From NCBI RefSeq assembly GCF_003337575.1, contig NZ_QPJM01000010.1:119795-183794 (forward strand): a stretch of 64,000 nucleotides of DNA, written 5' to 3'. This document shows, piece after piece, positions 33,896 to 42,373 of this stretch. The position numbers were made by a program, and so were the translations under genes. Each line of letters opens with the position of its first letter. The stretch's first letter is position 1. This DNA is from Phyllobacterium bourgognense (GTDB lineage: Bacteria; Pseudomonadota; Alphaproteobacteria; Rhizobiales; Rhizobiaceae). The notes beneath the pieces were generated by a model that saw nothing but the letters and a program-made list of their open reading frames with translations, made no database searches and was not told where the DNA came from.

Positions 33896-34382
33896 AAGGC
33901 TGGGGCAGTTCGGTATTTCGAAGAAAAACGGAAATGCTCTAGCAGCTTTTTTATTCATTTTCATTGCGGGCAGTTTTTTTGCGCCCGACAAGGCCCATGC
34001 CGATTTTCGCGTCTGCAACACAACGCAAAATCTCGTCGGCGTCGCGCTCGGCTACCGGGCCAAATCCGGTTGGGTCACCGAGGGCTGGTGGCACGTCAAT
34101 GCGTCCTCGTGCACAACGCTTGTGGTCGGCCCGCTGACTTCGCGCTATTATTATCTTTACGCCGAAGACGCCCAGAGTGGCGGGCGCTGGGATGGCAGGG
34201 TGAACATGTGCGTCGCCGAAAATCAATTCAAGATTACCGGTATCAATGACTGTTTCGCGCGCGGCTTCCAGCGCTCCGGATTCCAGGAATACGATACCGG
34301 CGAGCAGACGAGCTGGATGGTCCAGCTTACGGAAGAAAATCCCCCCTCCTCTCCAATTGTAACGGATACCCCCGCTCCATGA
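33882..34382 (+). CDS. DUF1036 family secreted protein
   Basis: A protein of ~166 residues: a basic N-terminal stretch, a hydrophobic helix (NALAAFLFIFIAGSFF), a probable cleavage after KAHA, then DFRVCNTTQNLVGVALGYR and GWVTEGWWHV, the DUF1036 signature, with six cysteines in the mature part. The family is periplasmic or secreted with unknown role. No ATG is available in frame; TTG at 33882 (or 33870) is the only start near the signal peptide and both lie inside a repeat element. The stop overlaps pyk by ATGA, the arrangement expected for co-translation. Confidence 0.75.
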   Translation: MRNNKRLGQFGISKKNGNALAAFLFIFIAGSFFAPDKAHADFRVCNTTQNLVGVALGYRAKSGWVTEGWWHVNASSCTTLVVGPLTSRYYYLYAEDAQSGGRWDGRVNMCVAENQFKITGINDCFARGFQRSGFQEYDTGEQTSWMVQLTEENPPSSPIVTDTPAP

Positions 34383-35815
34383 GACGCCGCCGCAAGGTCA
34401 AAATTCTAGCCACACTGGGTCCCGCTTCCTCCGACGAAGCCATGATCCGCAAGCTGTTCGAAGCCGGCGCGGACGTATTCCGCATCAACATGAGCCATGC
34501 CAGCCATGACCTGATGCGGGAACTCGTGCGCCGCCTGCGCAATGTCGAAAAGGAACTTGGGCGGCCGATCGGCATTCTCGCCGACCTGCAGGGGCCGAAG
34601 TTGCGTGTCGGCAAGTTCAAGGACGGCAAGGCCGATCTCGTTGCCGGGCAGACCTTCACGCTCGACGACAATGACACGCCGGGCGACAATACCCGCGTAT
34701 TCCTGCCCCATCCGGAAATTCTCGAAGCCGTTGAGCCGGGTCATCGCCTTCTGATCGACGATGGCAAGCTCGCGCTCGTGGCGGAAGCTTCCGACGGCAA
34801 GCACATTCGCTGCCGTGTCGTCTCCGGAACGAAGATTTCCGACAAGAAGGGCGTCAGCCTGCCCGATACGACGCTCGGCGTCAGCGCCCTCACTGAGAAG
34901 GACCGGCGCGACCTCGATGCTGTCCTGCAGGAGGAAGTCGACTGGGTTGCCCTGTCGTTTATCCAGCGGCCGGAGGATCTTGCCGAAGTACGCAAGATCT
35001 CGCGCGGCCGCGTTGCCTTGCTGTCGAAGATCGAGAAGCCGCAGGCGGTCACCCGCCTCGAGGAGATCATCGAGCTCTCTGACGCGCTCATGGTTGCTCG
35101 TGGCGATCTCGGTGTTGAAATGCCGCTGGAGACGGTTCCCGGTATCCAGAAGCAGATCATCCGTGCCTGCCGCAGAGCCGGCAAGCCAGTCGTCGTCGCA
35201 ACGCAGATGCTGGAATCGATGATCACGGCAGCGGTTCCGACGCGAGCCGAGGTTTCGGACGTTGCGACAGCCGTATTCGAAGGCGCCGATGCAGTCATGC
35301 TTTCGGCGGAGTCCGCCGCCGGCGCCTATCCGGTCGAAGCCGTATCGACCATGGCGCGCATCGCCGAAGAGGTCGAGCGCGATCCGAACTACCCGGGCAT
35401 CATTCACGCCCAGCGTCCCGAGCCGAACGCGACGGGCGCCGATGCGATTTCGCTGGCTGCCCGCCAGATCGCCGAAACGCTCAACCTCTCGGCCATCGTT
35501 ACCTACACCGCATCCGGCACAACCGGACTGCGCGCAGCACGCGAGCGGCCGCTCTTGCCGATCATCGCGCTGTCGCCGGTCGTCGAAACGGCGCGCAAGC
35601 TCTCCCTCGTCTGGGGATTGCACTGCGTTGTAACGGAAGATGCCAGCGACCTCGATGACATGGTGGATCGTGCCTGTCACATCGCCTATCAGGAAGAGTT
35701 CGGCAATCCGGGTGATCGCATCATCATCTCTGCCGGCGTACCGCTGCGTACGCCGGGTTCGACCAATATGTTGCGCATCGCCTACATCGGATCGGATGGG
35801 CTGACAGGCATCTAA
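34379..35815 (+). CDS. pyk: pyruvate kinase
   Basis: A 478-residue cytosolic enzyme converting phosphoenolpyruvate and ADP to pyruvate and ATP. KVKILATLGPASSDEAMI (N-terminal barrel), MSHASHDLMRELV, LSKIEKPQAV with the catalytic Lys, MVARGDLGVEMPLE and TQMLESMITAAVPTRAEVSD are all intact. The C-terminal domain (VTYTASGTTGLRAARERPLLP) is present. It overlaps the DUF1036 gene by 4 bp. Confidence 0.97.
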   Translation: MRRRRKVKILATLGPASSDEAMIRKLFEAGADVFRINMSHASHDLMRELVRRLRNVEKELGRPIGILADLQGPKLRVGKFKDGKADLVAGQTFTLDDNDTPGDNTRVFLPHPEILEAVEPGHRLLIDDGKLALVAEASDGKHIRCRVVSGTKISDKKGVSLPDTTLGVSALTEKDRRDLDAVLQEEVDWVALSFIQRPEDLAEVRKISRGRVALLSKIEKPQAVTRLEEIIELSDALMVARGDLGVEMPLETVPGIQKQIIRACRRAGKPVVVATQMLESMITAAVPTRAEVSDVATAVFEGADAVMLSAESAAGAYPVEAVSTMARIAEEVERDPNYPGIIHAQRPEPNATGADAISLAARQIAETLNLSAIVTYTASGTTGLRAARERPLLPIIALSPVVETARKLSLVWGLHCVVTEDASDLDDMVDRACHIAYQEEFGNPGDRIIISAGVPLRTPGSTNMLRIAYIGSDGLTGI

Positions 35816-35831
35816 GCGCTTTTTAAAAAGG

Positions 35832-35868
35832 GTCATTGCGTTCCGATGGACAAATGGAACGCAATGAC
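35832..35868 (-). terminator. strong hairpin between pyk and the converging TPR gene
   Basis: A perfect 13-bp stem (35832-35844 with 35856-35868; GTCATTGCGTTCC) and an 11-base loop. On the minus strand it is followed by CCCTTTTTAAAAAG, so it terminates the TPR gene and may also stop pyk transcripts. A second short palindrome, AGAATCATCGATTCT, lies nearby at about 35905. Confidence 0.75.
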
Positions 35869-35967
35869 CGGAATCCTACGCAAGAACCACAGAATCCGGT
35901 GCAAGAATCATCGATTCTGGCGCATGTTTTTCTACTTATGCAGGAAAAATGGTTGTGGCGACGTGCA

Positions 35968-36573
35968 TTACGTCCGCTGACCGGTCAATTCGTCGGCCAG
36001 TTCACCCGCCTGCTTCTGCGCCTCGCGCATCATCGGATAGACTGTCAGAACGCGCTCGAAAGCCTGTAGTGCAGCCTCCTTGCGGCCGGTATCCTTGAGG
36101 ATCGCCGCCATGCCGGCCATTGCCCCGAAATGCCGTGGTTCAAGCGCCAGTGTCTTCTGGATATCCGCCATGGAGCGCCCGTAATCGTTCACGAGAAAAT
36201 TGAGAGTTGCGCGTCTGTTCCAGCCTTCGGCATAGTCCGGCTTCATCACGACAACCTGGTCCAGAAAATCCAGCGCGACCGAATACTTCTTTTCTTCCAT
36301 AGCCTTACCGGCCCAGCCCATCATAAGATCGATAGTGGGACTACCGGAATTCTGCCATTGCGCCTGGATCTGTGAGGCAATGCGCGCCGCCTTGACTTCG
36401 TTGCTTTCGCGCTTGAGCGAGGCAAAAAGGTCGTCGAGCCGCGCGGCGCGCTTTTCAGCCAATGTCTGGTTGGGCAAGGCGGCCTGTTGCGGCGGCGGCA
36501 GTTGATCCTGCGCGATGGCAATTGCCGGCGAGGCAAGTAAAAAACTAGCTGAAAATACAACAACGTTCCGCAT
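35968..36573 (-). CDS. tetratricopeptide-repeat periplasmic protein
   Basis: A 201-residue protein with a signal peptide (cleavage near IAIAQ, residues ~20-22), a Gln/Pro-rich linker and TPR helices: YSVALDFLDQVVVMKPDYAEGWNRRATLNFL, then a second unit with the canonical ALEPRHFGAMAGMAAILKDTGRK and a third ending VYPMMREAQKQ. TPR units mediate protein contacts; the partner is unknown. It lies beside the L36 gene on the same strand. Confidence 0.85.
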   Translation of the reverse strand: MRNVVVFSASFLLASPAIAIAQDQLPPPQQAALPNQTLAEKRAARLDDLFASLKRESNEVKAARIASQIQAQWQNSGSPTIDLMMGWAGKAMEEKKYSVALDFLDQVVVMKPDYAEGWNRRATLNFLVNDYGRSMADIQKTLALEPRHFGAMAGMAAILKDTGRKEAALQAFERVLTVYPMMREAQKQAGELADELTGQRT

Positions 36574-36635
36574 GACACGAATGGTAATCCGTATCAGCGA
36601 AACGTCAAATGCAAATAACCGTGAGACGGGTAATA

Positions 36636-36761
36636 TTAGCCCTGGCGCGCTTTGAAACGCGGAGCAGTCTTGTTGATGATATAGATGCGGCCCTTGCGAC
36701 GGACCAGCTGATTATCACGATGACGGCCCTTCAGGGCTTTAAGCGAGTTCTTGATCTTCAT
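36636..36761 (-). CDS. rpmJ: 50S ribosomal protein L36, zinc-free 41-residue form
   Basis: A 41-residue protein: [20 protein letters not shown], then [21 protein letters not shown]. It is the alphaproteobacterial L36 lacking the CXXC-CX4H zinc ribbon of the usual form. It sits in the peptidyl-transferase region of the large subunit. Confidence 0.95.
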   Translation of the reverse strand: MKIKNSLKALKGRHRDNQLVRRKGRIYIINKTAPRFKARQG

Positions 36762-36796
36762 TTCAGCACCGGTATCTTTCGCCCGAAACCGGGCAC

Positions 36797-36824
36797 CAAT
36801 AAAAAGCGCGCCTCAAAAGCGCGC
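36797..36824 (-). terminator. terminator after purEK
   Basis: On the minus strand GCGCGC, a 7-base loop and GCGCGC are followed by TTTTTATT. It lies ~104 bases after the purK stop and before the L36 gene. Confidence 0.6.
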
Positions 36825-36927
36825 CGTAAACACGTTGCGGGGAAATAGCCAAGGATTACCTGTATTGTCAACACCCAGCTCACGATTCATGGCATGATTC
36901 ATCGGGGAATCACGCATTTATTTATCG

Positions 36928-38001
36928 CTAGAGGCGTTTCGTGATCCGCGTCACATGGCCCATCTTGCGGCCGGGACGTGCTTCCGCCTTGCCATAGAGT
37001 TGCAGGACAGCGCCGGTTTCCTTGAGGATTTCTGGAACTTTTGCGATATCGTCACCGATCAGGTTCTCCATGACACAATCGGAATGCCGCCTCGTATCGC
37101 CGAGCGGCAGGCCCGTGATTGCCCTGATATGCTGTTCGAATTGCGACACGGCGCAGGCCGCTTCAGTCCAGTGACCGGAATTGTGCACGCGCGGGGCAAA
37201 TTCGTTCGCCAGTACAGTCCCATTGGCAAGCACGAAGAATTCCAAGCCGGCAACGCCGACATAGTCCAAGCCTTCCAACAGTTTACGGGCTGCATCGGCG
37301 GCAAGTCCCGCAACGGTCGATGATACAGAGACCGGCACAGTCGAGGTCGCGAGAATGCCGTTCTTGTGGACGTTCTCGGTGATGTCATAAGTCTTTATAT
37401 TGCCCGCTTCGTCCCGGGCTGCGATGACGGAAATTTCACAGACAAAATCGACCAGCGCTTCCAGTATGGCGGGAACGCTGCCAATGGCAGCGAATCCTTT
37501 TTTGGCGTCCTCACCTTTTTTGCCGGAAAACTTGACCTGTCCCTTGCCGTCATAGCCGAAACGACGTGACTTGAGGATGCCTTTGCCGCCAAAGGCCAAC
37601 AGAGCCGCTTCAAGATCGCCCTCATTCTCGACACTGAGCCATTGTGTCGTCTGGATCCCTGCGTTGTTGAGAAAGCGTTTTTCGCTGACGCGGTCCTGCG
37701 AGACCTTCAAGGCGAGGGGCGATGGAAACACAGGTTTGATTTCACTGAGTATTTCGGCCGAATCGACAGGGACATTTTCGAATTCGTAGGTGATGACGTC
37801 GCTAAGGTCGGCAAGTTGTTCAAGCGCATTCCGGTCGTCATAAGCCGCAACGATATGTTCGTTTGCGACTTGCGCCGCCGGGCAATTCTCCTGCGGTTCA
37901 AGAATGACAGTCTTATAACCGAGCCGAGCTGCCGCCATGGCGAGCATACGGCCAAGCTGACCACCACCGACAATACCGATTGTTGATCCTGGAGAAATCA
38001 T
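36928..38001 (-). CDS. purK: N5-carboxyaminoimidazole ribonucleotide synthase
   Basis: A 357-residue ATP-grasp enzyme. TIGIVGGGQLGRMLAMAA (N-terminal fold), VILEPQENCPAAQVAN, KSRRFGYDGKGQ and the metal/ATP segment NEFAPRVHNSGHWTEAAC are all intact. It uses ATP and bicarbonate to carboxylate AIR in purine synthesis, handing N5-CAIR to PurE. Its start is 2 bp from the purE stop. Confidence 0.97.
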   Translation of the reverse strand: MISPGSTIGIVGGGQLGRMLAMAAARLGYKTVILEPQENCPAAQVANEHIVAAYDDRNALEQLADLSDVITYEFENVPVDSAEILSEIKPVFPSPLALKVSQDRVSEKRFLNNAGIQTTQWLSVENEGDLEAALLAFGGKGILKSRRFGYDGKGQVKFSGKKGEDAKKGFAAIGSVPAILEALVDFVCEISVIAARDEAGNIKTYDITENVHKNGILATSTVPVSVSSTVAGLAADAARKLLEGLDYVGVAGLEFFVLANGTVLANEFAPRVHNSGHWTEAACAVSQFEQHIRAITGLPLGDTRRHSDCVMENLIGDDIAKVPEILKETGAVLQLYGKAEARPGRKMGHVTRITKRL

Positions 38002-38003
38002 GC

Positions 38004-38501
38004 TTATGCCTCGTCAGAAGGTCTCAACGCGACCTTGTCGCTTTGTGCCTTGCGGAAATCATCCAGCCGCTTTGCCAGCGCGGCATCGTTCAGGCTGAGA
38101 ACCGCAGCGGCCAGCAGGGCGGCATTGACCGCGCCGGCCCGACCAATCGCCAATGTGCCAACGGGGATACCAGCTGGCATCTGCACGATCGACAGAAGTG
38201 AATCCTGCCCGGAAAGCGCTTTTGATTCGACCGGCACGCCAAACACCGGCAACGCCGTCATCGATGCGGCCATCCCCGGCAAGTGAGCAGCCCCACCCGC
38301 ACCCGCGATAATCACCTTGAAACCGGCTTCGCGCGCACCCTTGGCGAAACTTATAAGCCTGTCAGGAGTTCTGTGCGCGGAAACAATGCGGTCGTCATGA
38401 GAGATGGCGAGACTATCCAGCGTTTCGGCAGTGTGACGCATGGTTGCCCAATCCGACTGGCTTCCCATGATGATTGCAACATCGGCGCGTTTGTCAGCCA
38501 T
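38004..38501 (-). CDS. purE: N5-carboxyaminoimidazole ribonucleotide mutase
   Basis: A 165-residue class I Pur[22 protein letters not shown] and [25 protein letters not shown] are the substrate-binding loops. It shifts the carboxyl group of N5-CAIR to C4. Start 38501 chosen because homologous sequence begins at [10 protein letters not shown]; upstream codons lack a match. Confidence 0.96.
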   Translation of the reverse strand: MADKRADVAIIMGSQSDWATMRHTAETLDSLAISHDDRIVSAHRTPDRLISFAKGAREAGFKVIIAGAGGAAHLPGMAASMTALPVFGVPVESKALSGQDSLLSIVQMPAGIPVGTLAIGRAGAVNAALLAAAVLSLNDAALAKRLDDFRKAQSDKVALRPSDEA

Positions 38502-38588
38502 CGAGCATCCTGTAAATCTGTCGGGAGGAATTAACGGAAAAGACGGACCGCCGCAAGCTGGCAACGGAACTGCAATAACAAGGTAAGG

Positions 38589-38792
38589 TCAGGCGATAAT
38601 GTCGGGAGTGATCTTGTCTTCAAGCTCGATGAGCTTGTCTTTGATGATGAGCTTCTTCTTCTTCATTCGCTGGATACGAAGCTGGTCGCAGCCAACCTGG
38701 ATCATTGCTTGTATGGCGGCATCGAAATCCAGATGCTCCTGTTTTAATCTTGCGACTGCCAATCGAATGTCAGCCTGATCCTGGTCGGACAT
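38589..38792 (-). CDS. DUF465 (YdcH family) protein
   Basis: A 67-residue helical hairpin protein: IRLAVARLKQEHLDFDAAI, then RIQRMKKKKLIIKDKLIELEDK. The family is small, basic and of unknown function. Start 38792 is the first ATG matching the domain. A second member lies on the other strand at 39019. Confidence 0.85.
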   Translation of the reverse strand: MSDQDQADIRLAVARLKQEHLDFDAAIQAMIQVGCDQLRIQRMKKKKLIIKDKLIELEDKITPDIIA

Positions 38793-39018
38793 GCAGTGAT
38801 TCCCGGTATTTCGCTGTAAAAAGAATCGCGTCTCTGGTTGTGGACAACCTGTCCTCGCCAGCACGTCGCCATATCATATTTCAAGGAACAAGAAAATCCT
38901 ACGAAACAAATTCGACAATTGCTTAAAGTGATGGCACAGTGTCACGGCTCTGTCATAAACTTGCTGCCTTGCAAGCAGAGCATGCATACGTGACGAAACC
39001 AACCAAGGGAGAAGCCGG

Positions 39019-39198
39019 ATGGCCATTGAGTCTCATCTTGAAACGCTTGAACGTAAGCATGGAGCGCTCGAAAAGGAAATTTCCGACGCGCTGTTAAGTC
39101 CCGCCTCCGACGACCTGACGATCAGTAATATGAAACGACGCAAGCTGGTGCTCAAAGAGCAGATTGAAAGACTGAAAGCAGCCGTCACTCACCACTAA
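39019..39198 (+). CDS. DUF465 (YdcH family) protein
   Basis: A 59-residue protein with AAGGGAGAAG before the ATG. HLETLERKHGALEKEISDAL and NMKRRKLVLKEQIERLK show the same helical pair as the neighbouring DUF465 gene, from which it is transcribed divergently. Function unknown. Confidence 0.87.
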   Translation: MAIESHLETLERKHGALEKEISDALLSPASDDLTISNMKRRKLVLKEQIERLKAAVTHH

Positions 39199-39261
39199 CG
39201 ACCCAGAAGGACCGCAGAATTCCAGTCGATAGCTTGAAGAAGCGTTGTACTGGCAACCAGA

Positions 39262-39301
39262 AAAAACCCGGTTCCCGCATAGGCGGTGAGCCGGGTTTTT
39301 G
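39262..39301. terminator. bidirectional terminator
   Basis: AACCCGG ... CCGGGTT with inner CCCGC/GGCGG pairing, flanked by AAAA and TTTTT on both sides. It serves the plus-strand DUF465 gene and the minus-strand ArsR gene. Confidence 0.8.
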
Positions 39302-39313
39302 CTTTTCAGCGGA

Positions 39314-39577
39314 TTACTCGTTCCAGAACTGATCGAGCCAGAGATTCAGATGAAGGAATCCGTTGTCATCGACCGCATAGATCCGCCGCGTGCCTTCGGC
39401 TTTGACTGATACAAGCCGCGCGTCCAAAAGCGCCTTGAGATGTTGGGAGACGGCGGGACGGGAAATCGGCAAGCCGATCGCCAACTCGTTCACAGTTTTT
39501 GGTCCGCGTCTGAGCTCCTCGAGCAAATAGCGGCGGTTTGGATCAGAAATTGCTGCAAAGGCATCCGTTTCGACCAT
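39314..39577 (-). CDS. ArsR family transcriptional regulator
   Basis: An 87-residue winged-helix repressor: AAISDPNRRYLLEELRRGPKTVNELAIGLPISRPAVSQHLKALLDARLVSVKAEGTRRIYAVD spans the HTH and wing. There are no conserved metal-binding Cys residues, so it is probably not a metal sensor. It follows a MFS transporter gene on the same strand and may control it. Confidence 0.9.
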   Translation of the reverse strand: MVETDAFAAISDPNRRYLLEELRRGPKTVNELAIGLPISRPAVSQHLKALLDARLVSVKAEGTRRIYAVDDNGFLHLNLWLDQFWNE

Positions 39578-39634
39578 GTGAGAATAGTCATTTTAAACCA
39601 GCGGCAATGTCAACGAATTTCGTACTGGACCGGA

Positions 39635-40876
39635 CTATTCGGGCAGCGTCTCGGCACGCGGATCCAGCCTCACACCCTCGGGCGTTGCGCGTTCGGAATG
39701 AACCGTCTGGAAGTTGTCGCGCAGTTCGATAGGAACGGGTGCGCGCATACGTGACCTTATAATCGCGTGAGTCATGATGGAAATATGCGCCAGCGCCGTG
39801 ATGGCAAATAGACCCTCAGGCGCGATGCTTTCCATGGCCCAGGCTCCAAGGATGGGGCCTATCATCGTACCAAATCCGTAAAGCAACAGGAGCCCGCTCG
39901 TGACTTTGACAAAGCTTTGCTGATCCGAAAAATCGTTCGCATGGGCAACGGCCACGGGATAGAGCGTATAGGCCAAACCGCCATATATGGCGGTCATCGC
40001 CAGAATGGCATAGGCGTGGTGTGGCGCGATTAGAAAGATCAAAAGGCCAATCGCTGCCGCAGCACCCCCGACAATGGCGAGAACATAGCGCCGGTCCGTA
40101 CGGTCCGACATGCGGCCAACCGGGATCTGCATCAGCGCACCGCCCATGACCGATGCACTCATCATCAGAGCGATCTCTGTGGTTGATATGCCCGTCTCCG
40201 CGCCATAGACGGCGCCAAGCGTTCCGAACGCACCATTGGCGATGCCGATAAGAATACAGCCAAGGAAAGCCACCGGCGAATTGCGATAAAGTGCCTTCAG
40301 ATCGAGCTGCACTTCGGTCAGGGGCTTCGGGCTGCTGGCCGTGGAAATCGCGGTTGGAATGAGTGCCAGGCAAAAGAGAATGCCGGACAGCATGAAGAAC
40401 GTGCCCGTATGCACGTCGCCGAAGCCGATCATCATCTGCCCTACAGTGATCGAACCGAAATTCACCACCATGTAGAGGCCGAAAATTTGCCCGCGATTGG
40501 CATTGGTCGCGCGCTCGTTCAACCAGCTCTCGATCACCATGTAGGAGCCTGCCATGGCAAAGCCGGTCAAAGCGCGAAGGACGATCCAGGCAGTCGAATC
40601 GACGAGAATCCCGGTAAGGAGCGCGACAATCGCGGCGATCGATGCAAAGGCGCTGAAGGCACGGACGTGCCCCACACGGCGCACCAAGCGTGGCGCGAGC
40701 AAGCAGGAGGTGATGAAACCACCCGCCCAGGCTGTTCCCAAAAGACCAAGAGACGTCGTCGAAAAACCCTCCGCGCCACCGCGCAATGGCAACAGCAATC
40801 CGTGGAGACCGGATGCCATAACGAGGAAGGAGGTGCCACAGAGAAGCGCGAAGACCTGAATGAACGAACGGAACAC
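39635..40876 (-). CDS. MFS transporter, YcaD-like
   Basis: A 413-residue, 12-helix permease. LLGTAWAGGFITSCLLAPRLVRRVGHVRAF is the MFS loop 2-3 region, MIESWLNERATNANRGQIFGLYMVVNF is typical of the YcaD group, and the second-half repeat MQIPVGRMSDRTDRRYVL is intact. Substrate unknown. It precedes an ArsR regulator by 57 bp. Confidence 0.88.
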   Translation of the reverse strand: MFRSFIQVFALLCGTSFLVMASGLHGLLLPLRGGAEGFSTTSLGLLGTAWAGGFITSCLLAPRLVRRVGHVRAFSAFASIAAIVALLTGILVDSTAWIVLRALTGFAMAGSYMVIESWLNERATNANRGQIFGLYMVVNFGSITVGQMMIGFGDVHTGTFFMLSGILFCLALIPTAISTASSPKPLTEVQLDLKALYRNSPVAFLGCILIGIANGAFGTLGAVYGAETGISTTEIALMMSASVMGGALMQIPVGRMSDRTDRRYVLAIVGGAAAAIGLLIFLIAPHHAYAILAMTAIYGGLAYTLYPVAVAHANDFSDQQSFVKVTSGLLLLYGFGTMIGPILGAWAMESIAPEGLFAITALAHISIMTHAIIRSRMRAPVPIELRDNFQTVHSERATPEGVRLDPRAETLPE

Positions 40877-40980
40877 GGCAAACCCTTCAAGCGAATGGGG
40901 AATGGAGCCAGCCTGGAGCAGGCTGGTGATGACTTCGTCTCAATCAGCAATGCGGAGATTTTAGGTCACCCGCAAAACTT

Positions 40981-41015
40981 AGAGCGGAGAACCAAATGGA
41001 ATCGTTCTCCGCTCT
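40981..41015. repeat. AGAGCGG-type inverted repeat hairpin
   Basis: AGAGCGGAGAAC (40981-40992) pairs perfectly with GTTCTCCGCTCT (41004-41015). It lies 7 bp after the minus-strand DUF1192 stop and is followed on that strand by AAGTTTTG, so it probably terminates that gene. The AGAGCGG...CCGCTCTA pattern recurs in Rhizobiales intergenic repeats. Confidence 0.7.
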
Positions 41016-41022
41016 AGTCGGC

Positions 41023-41208
41023 TCAACGGAACAGCGCCTCGGCAGCGACCTTGCTGTCACCCTTGCGTGAGCGCTCCTCCTCAAGACGTGTGATCTCGGA
41101 ACGCAGCAGGACAATCCGCTCGTCGAGTTCGGCAACCGATAACAACGACAGATCTTGCCCGATATCGTGAACAACCTTGCGCCTTGGTTCTTCGTCGAAA
41201 AGTGACAT
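41023..41208 (-). CDS. DUF1192 family protein
   Basis: A 61-residue protein with GGAGGAAATA before the ATG. DLSLLSVAELDERIVLLRSEITRLEEE is the DUF1192 helix. The conserved small coiled protein has no known function. Confidence 0.88.
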   Translation of the reverse strand: MSLFDEEPRRKVVHDIGQDLSLLSVAELDERIVLLRSEITRLEEERSRKGDSKVAAEALFR

Positions 41209-41303
41209 TATTTCCTCCACTTGTCGTCCTAGTGTTAGAGGATACAGCCCAACTGCTTGGAATTGCAAATCATTCTGGCGAATCAATTCAGAGGGAGATC
41301 ACC

Positions 41304-42308
41304 ATGGCCGAAACAATTCCGACGACGATGACGGCGATCGAAATCACCGCGCCGGGCGGCCCCTTGGTCCTGAAGCCGGGCGAGCGCGGCGTTCCGGCGC
41401 CCAAAGCCGGCGAGCTCCTCATCAAGGTACGTGCCGCCGGCGTCAACCGGCCCGATGTGCTGCAACGGCAAGGGTTTTATCCCCCGCCAGCCGGTGCGTC
41501 TGATATCCCTGGTCTGGAAATCGCCGGCGATGTCGTCGCGGTTGGCGAAGGTGTAACGCGATTTCGCGTGGGCGAGCGAGTGACAGCGCTCGTTGCAGGC
41601 GGGGGGTATGCCCAATATTGCGTGGTACATGAAACCAACGCATTGCCGATCCCAGCGGGCTACGGCTTCATAGAAGCCGCAGCAATTCCGGAAACCTATT
41701 TCACCGTCTGGCACAACGTGTTCGAGCGCGGCGGCTTGCAGAGCGGCGAAACCTTTCTCGTGCATGGCGGATCGTCCGGAATAGGCACCACGGCAATCCA
41801 GCTGGCCAAGGCCTTCGGAGCCACAGTAATCACTACTGCAGGGTCGGACGAGAAATGCGAAGCCTGCCAGAAACTTGGTGCCGACCGCGCGATCAATTAT
41901 CGCAATGAAGATTTCGTCGAGGCGATCAAGGAGATGACCGGCGGCAAGGGTGTCAATCTCACTCTCGATATGGTGGGCGGCGACTATACGGAACGCAATT
42001 ATGAGGCAGCCGCGCTTGATGGCCGTATCGTGCAGATCGCCTTCCTGAACGGTACCAAAGTCACAACGGACATATCGAAGCTGATGGTTAAACGTCTGAC
42101 CCATACAGGGTCCACCCTTCGCAACCGTCCGGTCGAGTTCAAGGCGGAGATCGCACGCGAACTCGAGCTCAAAGTATGGCCCCTGCTGATCGAGCGCCGT
42201 GTGGCGCCGGTGATCGATATGATCTACCCGCTGCATGAAGCCTGGCGGGCCCATGAACGCATTGAGGACGGGCACCATATCGGCAAGATCGTGCTCGATG
42301 TGAGTTGA
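41304..42308 (+). CDS. NAD(P)H quinone oxidoreductase, PIG3/zinc-free MDR family
   Basis: A 334-residue medium-chain reductase. It has no zinc ligands. GVNRPDVLQRQGFYPPPAGASDIPGLEIAGDVV is the N-terminal catalytic domain and VHGGSSGIGTTAIQLAKAFGATVITTAG is the NADPH site, with ETYFTVWHNVFERGGLQ between. The PIG3 subgroup reduces quinones by one electron. Start 41304 follows GAGGGAG. Confidence 0.92.
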   Translation: MAETIPTTMTAIEITAPGGPLVLKPGERGVPAPKAGELLIKVRAAGVNRPDVLQRQGFYPPPAGASDIPGLEIAGDVVAVGEGVTRFRVGERVTALVAGGGYAQYCVVHETNALPIPAGYGFIEAAAIPETYFTVWHNVFERGGLQSGETFLVHGGSSGIGTTAIQLAKAFGATVITTAGSDEKCEACQKLGADRAINYRNEDFVEAIKEMTGGKGVNLTLDMVGGDYTERNYEAAALDGRIVQIAFLNGTKVTTDISKLMVKRLTHTGSTLRNRPVEFKAEIARELELKVWPLLIERRVAPVIDMIYPLHEAWRAHERIEDGHHIGKIVLDVS

Positions 42309-42315
42309 TTAAAAA

Positions 42316-42351
42316 GAAAATGTCCACCCTCCCCGACCAGGGAGGATGGAC
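42316..42351 (-). terminator. terminator of the phytase-like gene
   Basis: On the minus strand GTCCATCCTCC ... GGAGGGTGGAC (one G-U pair) is followed by ATTTTCTTTTT. It lies between converging genes and may act on both. Confidence 0.75.
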
Positions 42352-42373
42352 GCGAAAGCCCGGCAAAACCGGC

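Noticed and set aside
38931..38975. CTGTCATAAAC before the DUF465 gene as a Pho box
   Set aside because: Only one half-site is present.
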